From JAJYTL01 sp046705265 (GTDB lineage: Bacteria; Pseudomonadota; Alphaproteobacteria; Ferrovibrionales; Ferrovibrionaceae): 27,638 bases of DNA. The notes below the pieces were generated by a model. The model did not search any database. It was not told the DNA's origin and saw only the letters and a program-made list of their open reading frames with translations. Below are positions 7,750 to 14,489 of this stretch, piece after piece (position 1 is the first letter of the stretch; the number at the start of each line of letters is the position of its first letter). The position numbers were made by a program, and so were the translations under genes. The stretch lies in NCBI GenBank assembly GCA_046705265.1, contig JBJKQL010000112.1, positions 1 through 27,638 on the forward strand. Direction: 5' to 3'.

Positions 7750-8509
7750 ATGACGGCACATGCGACCGGAACGCGTGAACAGTGGCTGGAGGCGCGGCTC
7801 GATCTGCTCGCCGCCGAGAAGGACCTGACGCGGCGCAGCGACGATGTTGCAGGACTGCGCCAGCGCCTGCCCTGGGTACGGATCGGAAAGACTTACACGT
7901 TCGACACCGAGGCGGGAAGGAAAACACTGAAGGACTTGTTCGACGGGCGCTCGCAATTGCTCGTCTATCACTTCATGTTCGGCCCTGGCTACAAGGCTGG
8001 CTGCCCATCCTGCTCGATGATAGCGGATGGCTTTAACGGATTCGCGGTGCATCTTGCCAATCACGATGTCACGCTGAAGGCGGTGTCGCGGGCACCACTT
8101 GACAGACTCAAAGCCTATAAGAAACGCATGGGCTGAACGTTCCCTTGGGTGTCGCCGGATGACGGAGACTTCAATTTCGACTTCGGCGTCTCGTTCACCG
8201 AGGCGCAGGAGAACGAAGGACCGGTCGAATATAATTATACGCGCAGTACCCACGCGATGGACAAGAGGCCCGTGCCGGTCGCACAGTTTGCTGCGACCTG
8301 TGGTGTCGACGCTCGGACCTACCGGCGTGACCGGCCGGGTATGAGCGCCTTCGTGGGCGAAGAGGGTGCCGTCTATCACACCTACTCGACCTATGCACGC
8401 GGGCTCGACGGCCTGTGGGGTGCATATCAATGGCTCCACCGTGCGCCCGATGGGCCGCAACGAGCAGGGCATTTGGTGGCGTCGCCATGACGAGTACGGC
8501 GATGACTGA
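7750..8509 (+). pseudogene. DUF899 thioredoxin-like protein, broken by nonsense and frameshift
   Basis: The ATG at 7750 follows a strong AAGGAGAAGGAA site. The frame shows the DUF899 pattern: VRIGKTYTFDTEAGRKTL, HFMFGPGYKAGCPSCSMIAD (Cys85 and Cys88 of a thioredoxin-like CPSC motif), then LDRLKAYKKRMG. A TGA at 8134-8136 replaces the Trp expected in MGWTFPW. The same frame continues TFPWVSPDDGDFNFDFGVSF, and later RPGMSAF and YARGLDGLWGAYQWL. At about 8446-8448 one extra C shifts the frame; the +1 frame then gives MGRNEQGIWWRRHDEYGDD and a TGA at 8507-8509. The family is predicted to be redox-active, with unknown substrate. Two separate lesions make this a pseudogene unless they are sequencing errors. 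The first 128 residues may still be translated. Confidence 0.85.
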
Positions 8510-8801
8510 CGGATCGATGTCTCCCGTCGTGCATCACGATCTCGAGACCTGTGCCGGCGGCGGCCATGCCGCCTCCGGCGCGGCCAGCTGGTTCTGTCTT
8601 ACGGCTACGCCGATCTTCGCCTTGATGGCGCTGTGGACAGATTTTTTCAGCGGCCAGCCCGATATGCTCCGGACGGGTATGCACGACGCCTTCCCGTTGA
8701 ACGGGATGGCGCTGATGTATGCGTTGATGAGGATCTTTCATGCGGCACCTTGGCTGAAATTGATCTCGCACCGGAGGAGCAGGCGTCATATGTCGCCATA
8801 A
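8487..8801 (+). CDS. Small membrane protein following DUF899 (104 aa)
   Basis: The protein has a polar, His-containing start, then a hydrophobic segment WFCLTATPIFALMALWTDFF (about 35-54) and a second one MALMYALMRIFHAAPWLKLI (about 74-93), ending in a basic tail SHRRSRRHMSP. It thus looks like a two-helix inner-membrane protein. I recall similar small proteins next to DUF899 genes in Rhizobiales; function unknown. The start at 8487 overlaps the 3' end of the DUF899 frame by 23 bases, which implies translational coupling; ATG codons at 8502 and 8517 are alternatives. A plus-strand terminator follows at 8898. Unlike its neighbour this gene seems intact. Confidence 0.65.
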   Translation: MTSTAMTDGSMSPVVHHDLETCAGGGHAASGAASWFCLTATPIFALMALWTDFFSGQPDMLRTGMHDAFPLNGMALMYALMRIFHAAPWLKLISHRRSRRHMSP

Positions 8802-8897
8802 ATGCATTCATGCCGATTGCCGTTGCGGCATTTTGTCGCCGCCTGGATAACCAGATTGGGCCCGATTGCTCGCTTAGGGTTATCTAGCGTTGCAGCC

Positions 8898-8926
8898 CCC
8901 ATGCCTGAATGGCATGGGCATCTTTT
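8898..8926 (+). terminator. Intrinsic terminator of the DUF899/membrane-protein unit
   Basis: CCCATGCC/GGCATGGG (8898-8905 and 8911-8918) form a perfect 8-bp stem with a 5-base loop, followed by CATCTTTTT. It lies about 100 bases after the stop of the small membrane protein and has the form of a Rho-independent terminator for plus-strand transcription. Confidence 0.75.
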
Positions 8927-9283
8927 TCGAGCATTCGAACCGTGGACTTGCTTCGGGCGAAGGGCTCGCGATCGGAATTATCCTTGCCAATATATTACCT
9001 GGCGGCGCGGAAGACGGTCGCCGTGGCGGCTCGGGGCGGAAAAAGCGACGGTCACCCCCAAGCACACGGCGACATTGCAAACCGTCAGGAGCGGCGCCGC
9101 CGGGGCGGAGCGGCTTTTTGCGGGCGGCTTACACGCTGGCTCGCGAAATCTCACAATCGCGTGATTGCGGCCATCGGCGACCTGATTGCCTTGACGGTTG
9201 TCCAAATCCTGCCACGATCCGCCTTTAACCAAAGGCCCGTATCGCCGGATCATTGTTTGCCTGCTGAATAGGAGGGCGTTCTT
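8927..9283. other. Intergenic region, no clear gene
   Basis: About 350 bases. The open frames here are Arg/Gly/Pro-rich and show no family pattern. The last 25 bases hold the ribosome binding site AGGAGGGCG of the gene at 9284; a promoter for it should lie in this stretch. Confidence 0.5.
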
Positions 9284-9511
9284 ATGAAGTTTCATAAATC
9301 GCTGCTAACCCTGGGCGCTGCCGTCGCAGTCGGGGGCTTGGCCGCGGCCACAGTTCCCGGCACGGCGAGGGCCGGAACCAGCGAGAGCCACTCCGGCTCC
9401 ATGAAGGCCGGAAAGTGCTCCGGGGCGATGAAGAACAGCAAGGCCGCGAGCAAGACAGCGACCGGTAAGTGCAAAGGCGCGATGCAGAAGGGCATGTGCA
9501 ACGGGAAATAG
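9284..9511 (+). CDS. Small secreted Cys/Lys-rich peptide (75 aa)
   Basis: A classic Sec signal peptide is visible: basic MKFHK, a hydrophobic stretch LLTLGAAVAVGGLAAAT and a signal peptidase I site A-R-A before GTSES (cleavage after about residue 30). The mature part, about 45 residues, is lysine- and serine-rich and repeats a short motif: KAGKCSGAMKN, then TGKCKGAMQKG, then MCNGK. Three cysteines are evenly spaced. AGGAGGGCG a few bases upstream is a near-perfect ribosome binding site, so translation should be strong. The protein is likely periplasmic. Metal binding or a structural role at the envelope are possibilities, not shown. The gene stands alone and ends facing the DUF6969 gene. I do not know a named family for it. 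Confidence 0.8.
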   Translation: MKFHKSLLTLGAAVAVGGLAAATVPGTARAGTSESHSGSMKAGKCSGAMKNSKAASKTATGKCKGAMQKGMCNGK

Positions 9512-9553
9512 CATCCGGCTCGTAGCGCGTCCGCGCCTTCGGCTATCCCTAAG

Positions 9554-10237
9554 CTAGTCGCCCAGCGACGCGCGAATCTGTGCCAGGGTCTCTTCCAGGT
9601 TCAACCGCGTACGGCTTAGAATTTCGAGCCTGGCATCGCCAAAGACATCGTGCCTCGGATACCTCTTCGTCCATGCCGCCAATTTTCGATCACGCCGGCG
9701 GAGCAGAGCCGCGATGTCCTGCCGGTAAAGAGCGAATAGTGCGCCAAGCGCTCGGTTTACCGCCCTCGGTCCATCGGACTTAGACCAGATCATGCGCGGC
9801 AGCAGGGTGATCAGGTCCTCGGCGTTATACCAGTCGTCCGCCGTTACCCACTTGTTTGTGGTGAAGAGTTCGCTGGGGCGCCCGAAGCGGTCGAGAGAAA
9901 TCGCGAGGACATGCGTCATCGTTCTCGGGCGCGCCCGCGCCGCGCGGCTGCCTAGCCGTGTCATGGTTTTAGGGATGCCGGCGGCCCGCATGAAGCAATG
10001 GATATGCGCCGCCTCGCGGCCGCCGCGATGTGCATGCAGGTAATATTGCGCGTGAGTGACCGGATCTTGGGCGTCGCCCGGCGGATAATGTCGCAACTCG
10101 ATGAACGGGTGGTCCGCCACCAAGGTCGTTACGAGGTTGCGGCCCCGGTCCTCCATCTGGCGAAGAGCCGCGACAAGTTTGGCAGCCGCTTTCACCCGAT
10201 CGAGACCGGCTCGCCGTGCCAACTCTGTTTTCGTCAT
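9554..10237 (-). CDS. DUF6969 family protein
   Basis: A 227-aa soluble protein of unknown function. The features I associate with DUF6969 are present in order: HYPPGD (about 50-55), QYYLHAHRGG (64-73), a His-rich HIHCFMR (78-84), then THVLAISLDRFGRP and FTTNKWVTADDWY, with a helical C-terminal part including a DVFGDARLEILS segment. The clustered His residues and a predicted beta-barrel-like core hint at a metal site, but this is inference. I chose the ATG at 10237; a TTG at 10246 would add three residues. It converges on the secreted-peptide gene and has no obvious operon partner. Confidence 0.75.
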   Translation of the reverse strand: MTKTELARRAGLDRVKAAAKLVAALRQMEDRGRNLVTTLVADHPFIELRHYPPGDAQDPVTHAQYYLHAHRGGREAAHIHCFMRAAGIPKTMTRLGSRAARARPRTMTHVLAISLDRFGRPSELFTTNKWVTADDWYNAEDLITLLPRMIWSKSDGPRAVNRALGALFALYRQDIAALLRRRDRKLAAWTKRYPRHDVFGDARLEILSRTRLNLEETLAQIRASLGD

Positions 10238-10529
10238 CGGACTCAACGTCCCTCAGCCTCTCTCAAAGTGGCCGTCGGCTTGGTCAGACGTATCTTCGTG
10301 TCGCTCGATTGGCCATACCCTGCCTGAGGAATAGCTGACCGGCTCGATCCACGAGCCCGCTGGTCTCAACATGATTGGCCGGCATCGACGCCACGCGGCG
10401 AAGGGCAGCGCTATAGGGATATGGCTTCTCTCCGTCGCAAAGGATGTGTTTGTGCTGGGCATTTTGACCCGTTTTGTCATCGAGCCGCGACTCCACCCAA
10501 GTCAATCCTCTCTAGGCGATTCCTTCGGA
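10238..10529. other. Intergenic region, nothing identified
   Basis: About 290 bases upstream of the DUF6969 gene, up to the IS end. Only chance-looking frames are present. The DUF6969 promoter should lie here. Confidence 0.45.
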
Positions 10530-10671
10530 TGACCTGCTCCGGTGATTGGTGCTGGTTCTATGGCTGGCCTTCTCTATGGAGAAGGAGGCATGCCATGAAG
10601 CGACCGAGGCTTTGCGAGGAGACAATCATTGGCATCTTGAAGGGAGATCGGGCAGGCGGTTTGACCGTGAA
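10530..10671 (+). mobile_element. IS3-family insertion sequence, left-end remnant with OrfA start
   Basis: The remnant begins TGACCTGCTCCGGTGATTGG at 10530, like the left terminal repeat of IS407-group IS3 elements (TGACCTGCCCC...). About 60 bases later GGAGAAGGAGG precedes an ATG at 10595 that opens MKRPRLCEETIIGILK, close to the IS3 OrfA start MKRxRFxEEQIIGILKE. The match extends through AGGLTVK and stops at about 10671, twelve bases before the stop codon of the acyl-CoA dehydrogenase. The helix-turn-helix, OrfB with the DDE motif and the right end are absent. It is an immobile scrap. A 7-bp hairpin CCTTCTC/GAGAAGG covers the OrfA leader. Confidence 0.7.
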
Positions 10672-10682
10672 AGTGTCGCCGC

Positions 10683-11846
10683 TCACAGATAAGTCTTCTC
10701 CAGCATTGCGCCAATGCGCTCGTTCTGCATCTCAGTGGTGCCGTCGACGTAAGCCGCGATCCGTGCGCAGGTGATGTGGCGGCCAAAGGGATATGCCTCG
10801 CGCAGGCCTTCGGCGCCCATCGCCTGCATGCACTGGGGAAGGCGGCGTTCCGCCATCTCCACCGCGAATTTCTTGGCAAGCGCTGCCGCCAGGACCGCGT
10901 TGTCGCCGCGCTCGATGATTCCCGCCGCACGCCAGGTGAGGAGCCGCGCCGCCTCGAGCTCAGTCGCGACATCGACCAGAGACCAGCGCAGACCCTGATG
11001 GTCGAGAAGGCGCTTGCCGAAGGTCCGGCGGCGCGTGCCGTAGTCGAGAGCGACCGAGAGCGCCTCGGCTACCATGCCACAGCACATGGCCGCGACATAG
11101 GTGCGGGCACCGTTGATGCTCTCGAGTGCGCATTTGAAGGCCTCGCCCGGCGGATGGAAGAGTGCGTCTTCGTCGACGCGGAAATCGTGAAGCCGAAAAC
11201 CGCCGACGCCGATGGCGTGACCGCCCATGAGCCCATAAGGCGGAAGTCGCTCGAAGCCCGGCGCATTGCTGTCGATGAGGAAGGCTGCAAAGCCGCTCGG
11301 CCCCGGCGCCGCGTCGGTCTGAGCATAGAGCAGGATGGTCTCGGCGAAGGCGGCATTGGTAAGCCACGCCTTCTCGCCGTTGAGCAGCCAGCCGCCTCCG
11401 ACCTTGCGCGCCATTGTCGTAATTGCCGGGAAGTCGCTGCCGGCGCCGGGTTCGGTGAGCGAGGTGCCGCCGATGCGCTCGCCGGTGACAAGAGGCGCCA
11501 AGTGGCGCGAGATCTGCACCGGACTCCCCTGTCGCCCGATGCGTGTTGCGATGTTCTGCGTGTTGATGAGACTGAAGGCAAGTCCCATATCGGCGCGCGC
11601 AAGCTCTTCGGCGATGAGCGCCTTGCCAAGAAAGCCCGCGCCGCGGCCGCCTTGCGCCTCGGGTACCTCGATGGCGGTAAGGCCGAGACGCGCCGCTTCG
11701 CGGATGATCTCGCGCGGGACCTGACGTGCACGCTCCCAGGATGGCGCTTGCGGCGCCACCACGTTGCGGCGGAAGCCACGGGCGCGATCGAGCAACGCAC
11801 GCTCTGCCGCGTCTAGGGCGGTGATGGGCCAATTTTCGTGTTCCAT
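10683..11846 (-). CDS. Acyl-CoA dehydrogenase family protein
   Basis: A 387-aa flavoprotein of the acyl-CoA dehydrogenase superfamily, expected to introduce an alpha-beta double bond in an acyl-CoA and pass electrons to ETF. The substrate/FAD motif GGTSLTEPGAGSD (126-138), WLLNGEKAWLTNA (153-165) and RRRTFGKRLLDHQGLRW (272-288, the FAD-contact RxxFGxxLxxxQ motif) are intact. Near the C-terminus most members have YEGTxxIQ with a catalytic Glu; here the sequence is YVDGTTEMQ with Asp368. The alternative Glu on helix G of isovaleryl-CoA dehydrogenase types also seems absent (NGAR at that place). The substrate is unknown. The gene is followed by an IS remnant twelve bases after its stop and preceded, 200 bases upstream, by a GST-like gene on the same strand. 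Confidence 0.9.
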   Translation of the reverse strand: MEHENWPITALDAAERALLDRARGFRRNVVAPQAPSWERARQVPREIIREAARLGLTAIEVPEAQGGRGAGFLGKALIAEELARADMGLAFSLINTQNIATRIGRQGSPVQISRHLAPLVTGERIGGTSLTEPGAGSDFPAITTMARKVGGGWLLNGEKAWLTNAAFAETILLYAQTDAAPGPSGFAAFLIDSNAPGFERLPPYGLMGGHAIGVGGFRLHDFRVDEDALFHPPGEAFKCALESINGARTYVAAMCCGMVAEALSVALDYGTRRRTFGKRLLDHQGLRWSLVDVATELEAARLLTWRAAGIIERGDNAVLAAALAKKFAVEMAERRLPQCMQAMGAEGLREAYPFGRHITCARIAAYVDGTTEMQNERIGAMLEKTYL

Positions 11847-12047
11847 GGGCGCTCACGCTACTTTCACCTTCCCCCCGACTTTGGTCAAGCTGCAGCCGGC
11901 CAAGCCCGCAGCGCATTCCCATCTTGAGCGTACCTTTGCCCGCGACGCCGAAAGCGGTCCGCATGGCCTCCGTAACCGGCCCGCGCCGCTCAAAATATGC
12001 CCGCCGAATCGGACCGACCGACGCGGGTGGCGCGGCAGGATTGCGAG

Positions 12048-12824
12048 CTAGCGCGTCGGAACCGGGAGCAATCCGCATTGGGCGTAAATCGCGTCGCGGT
12101 GGGCAAGAAGAACACGCACGTCCTCTGGTGCAGTCTGTTGCGGAGTCCAAGTCCATAGTGCACGCCACATCTGGTTCATTGGACACACGTCGTCCGGCAG
12201 CGGTTGAATGAAGGCCGCGAAGGCAGCCCAGCCAAGATCGAGCGCCGTCAGTTTGGGCCCCGCAAGGAATCTGTCGCTGCGGCTTGCGAGCGCGGCCATC
12301 GCCTCGACGATCGCCTCGCAGCGTTCCAAAGCGGGTCCCACCGCCTCGGGAGCATAGCCATACTTCGCCGCGAGATAATGACCGATGCGCCGTTCGGTTT
12401 CCTCGACAGCCGGGGCGGTAAGCAGATGGTGGATGAGCAGAATTCGCCGCTGCCATCCAAATCCACGCTCGGCGCAGAGCTCGGCAAGAATGCCGGTCAC
12501 GCGGGCCCGTTCCATTGGCGTTGCAGGGAGGAGCGTCCGGCCTCCGGCTAAACGTTCAGCGAGATGCAGTTGCTCAAGCCAATGCGCGCGCGGCCGCTCG
12601 TCGTTCCAGAAGACGACCGGCAGGCTCTCCTGGCCAGTCAACGGCCGCAACAGGGATAGTCCTCGCTTCGGGTCACGCGCATTGACCAGCCGGAAGGGAA
12701 TGTCGCAAGTCACGTAAATCGCCCGGCAGAACTCCGACCACGGGGACGCGACCCCGCCGTGGACCAAGGCCATTCGCAGTCCAGGCGTCGCTAGCGCCTC
12801 TTCGAGCGTTAACCATGCTTCCAT
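12048..12824 (-). CDS. Glutathione S-transferase-like protein
   Basis: A 258-aa protein with GST-like layout. A thioredoxin-fold first half contains RMALVHGGVASPWSEFCRAI (about residues 17-36) and SLPVVFWNDER in the cis-Pro region, and an all-helical second half contains LDLGWAAFAAFIQPLP, which resembles the hydrophobic core motif xDxxxAxxxxxLxP of GST C-domains. I place the start at 12824 because GCGAGGG lies seven bases before that ATG; an ATG at 12839 would add five residues. It lies on the same strand as, and about 200 bases before, the acyl-CoA dehydrogenase. The substrate cannot be told; such proteins sometimes act as detoxifying or lyase enzymes. Confidence 0.65.
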   Translation of the reverse strand: MEAWLTLEEALATPGLRMALVHGGVASPWSEFCRAIYVTCDIPFRLVNARDPKRGLSLLRPLTGQESLPVVFWNDERPRAHWLEQLHLAERLAGGRTLLPATPMERARVTGILAELCAERGFGWQRRILLIHHLLTAPAVEETERRIGHYLAAKYGYAPEAVGPALERCEAIVEAMAALASRSDRFLAGPKLTALDLGWAAFAAFIQPLPDDVCPMNQMWRALWTWTPQQTAPEDVRVLLAHRDAIYAQCGLLPVPTR

Positions 12825-12935
12825 GAAATGCCCTCGCATGCGACGATCAGACTCTCAGAATCCAAATCTAGCCTCAGCGCCGCAGCTTGGGCGCATGGTA
12901 GCCGCCTTATTCAGCCTCGCAGAATAAAGAATAAT

Positions 12936-13172
12936 ATGAGACCATCGTTCGATCCGCTCAATCAGGTGCCGAATCCGATCGGGCGTCATCGCCGCGATCC
13001 GGTCCGCGCCGCCAAGCGGTTGCTTAACCATGCGGTCGCATGTGAGGCTGGCACCGGCCTTCTCGCCGAAACGGCGGAGCAGATACGCCTCATCGGCAAG
13101 CTGAATCAGATCGAGGCGATGAAGGCCAATATGGAAAATCGCGCGCCGCGCTTCGCCGATCCCGTTGCGTGA
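12936..13172 (+). CDS. Small hypothetical protein (78 aa)
   Basis: The frame opens MRPSFDPLNQVPNPIGRHRR and continues AAKRLLNHAVACEAGTGLLA and IRLIGKLNQIEAMKANMENR. Third codon positions are strongly G/C biased, and the composition is natural: a short Pro-rich start followed by two charged helices. A minus-strand frame also covers this stretch, but its codon use is worse. The ribosome binding site is weak (AAAGAATAAT). There is no signal peptide or membrane segment. I do not recognise the family. It is divergent from the GST-like gene. Confidence 0.6.
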   Translation: MRPSFDPLNQVPNPIGRHRRDPVRAAKRLLNHAVACEAGTGLLAETAEQIRLIGKLNQIEAMKANMENRAPRFADPVA

Positions 13173-13463
13173 AATTCTCACCGGACGCGTTTGCCGCAAA
13201 ACGAAAATATGGAGAAAGAAATTAGTCTTCGGTTCGAAATCCAATTCGGTGTCGACCATAAGGCGGGAATACCCGCTTGCGGTGCATCCATGCTTTTGCT
13301 CATCGAATCGCGCGGTGGGTCACTCGTCGCCGATGCACAAAGCGCGGCATCGCGTCGCTGCGGGACGAAGAGATTATGGCAAGATCAGCTCGCGTCGAAG
13401 TCACGGCTTCAAGTGGCAACTTCGAGCGTCGCTGCCTGTGCAGGCCGGATTCGATTAGAAGGC
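13173..13463. other. Intergenic region, nothing identified
   Basis: About 290 bases downstream of the YghU-type gene. A GGTTCGAAATCC at about 13228 looks like a tRNA T-loop, but the flanking arms do not pair, so no tRNA is called. Confidence 0.45.
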
Positions 13464-14339
13464 TCAGGTCTTTGCCCCGACTTTGTCTTGTGTCCTGGTC
13501 TCGAAGTCGGCGGCGTCGTGGCGCTCATGCAATTGGCTCGAAGGTTTGCCGGAGATGCGGTTGACCATGCGCCCGCGCTTCACGGGCCCGCGCTCCAGAA
13601 GCATATCGGCCCAGCGCTGGACGTTCTTGTACTCCTGCACACTCAGGAACTCGGCCGCGTCGTAAAGCCAGCCCTTCGCGAGGCCACCGTACCAGGGGAA
13701 GATCGCCATGTCGGCGATGGTGTAGGTGCCACCCGCTACATATTCGTTCGCGGCCAACTGCCGATCGAGAACATCAAGCTGGCGCTTTACTTCCATGGCA
13801 AAGCGATCAATTGCATATTCGATCTTCGTTGGCGCATAGGCGTAGAAATGGCCAAATCCGCCGCCGAGATAAGGGGCGCTGCCCATCTGCCAGAACAGCC
13901 ACGACATGCACTCGGCACGCGGTCCAGTCTCTTCCGGCAGGAACGCACCGAACTTCTCGGCAAGATAGAAGAGGATCGAGCCAGACTCGAAGACCCTGAC
14001 CGGCGTCGGGCCGCTGCGATCCACGAGTGCCGGTATCTTGGAATTGGGATTCACCGCCACGAAGCCGCTGCCGAACTGATCGCCGTCGCCGATCTTGATC
14101 AGCCAAGCGTCGTATTCCGCGCCGCTATGTCCGAGCGCCAGCAGCTCCTCCAGCATGATCGTGACTTTCTGGCCGTTCGGTGTGGCCAGCGAATAGAGCT
14201 GCAGAGGATGGCGGCCGACCGGAAGCTCCTTCTCATGCGTCGAACCGGAAACCGGGCGGTTGATATTGGCGAAGCGTCCGCCGCTAGGCTTGTTCCAGGT
14301 CCAGACCTTCGGCGGCGTGTACTCGGACGAATCAATCAT
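13464..14339 (-). CDS. yghU: Glutathione-dependent disulfide-bond oxidoreductase, YghU type
   Basis: This 291-aa GST-superfamily protein reduces disulfides and organic hydroperoxides using glutathione in the cytoplasm. It closely tracks E. coli YghU as I recall it: PPKVWTWNKPSGGRFANINR, PVSGSTHEKELPVG, LQLYSLATPNGQKVTIMLEE, NPNSKIPALVD, FESGSILFYLAEKFGAFLP, GGGFGHFYAYAPTKIEYAI and the ending LHERHDAADFET. YghU/Ure2-like enzymes bind two glutathiones and lack a classical catalytic Cys or Ser at the GST site. I chose the ATG at 14339, with GGAGATTG about nine bases upstream, since E. coli YghU also starts a few residues before the TYQPAKVW-like motif; the frame stays open for ten more codons. 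It stands alone between a small gene and ppc. Confidence 0.93.
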   Translation of the reverse strand: MIDSSEYTPPKVWTWNKPSGGRFANINRPVSGSTHEKELPVGRHPLQLYSLATPNGQKVTIMLEELLALGHSGAEYDAWLIKIGDGDQFGSGFVAVNPNSKIPALVDRSGPTPVRVFESGSILFYLAEKFGAFLPEETGPRAECMSWLFWQMGSAPYLGGGFGHFYAYAPTKIEYAIDRFAMEVKRQLDVLDRQLAANEYVAGGTYTIADMAIFPWYGGLAKGWLYDAAEFLSVQEYKNVQRWADMLLERGPVKRGRMVNRISGKPSSQLHERHDAADFETRTQDKVGAKT

Positions 14340-14489
14340 TTCCAATCTCCAGTCCTTCGCAAAGGTCACGTCTCGTCAGGCTGTTATCGTCATCCAGTCG
14401 GAAATCTACCCTTCGCCGATCCAATCTTCGGGAGCCGAGCAAACGACTTTCGGGCCCCGCTTCCAATCGCATGAAACAACGGGCTCACA

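Noticed and set aside
10960..12456. Minus-strand open frame of 498 codons
   Set aside because: It overlaps the acyl-CoA dehydrogenase and GST-like genes in another frame and is Arg/Ala/Gly-rich with no family pattern; a chance frame of GC-rich DNA.
13226..13245. Possible tRNA T-arm (GGTTCGAAATCC)
   Set aside because: The bases flanking the loop do not pair and no anticodon arm or acceptor stem is found.
12855..13259. Minus-strand open frame of 134 codons
   Set aside because: The plus-strand frame at 12936-13172 over the same bases has better third-position G/C bias and composition, so I kept that one.
13191..14474. Long plus-strand open frame of 427 codons
   Set aside because: It is antisense to the YghU-type gene, whose minus-strand product matches a known family end to end; the plus frame has no motif.
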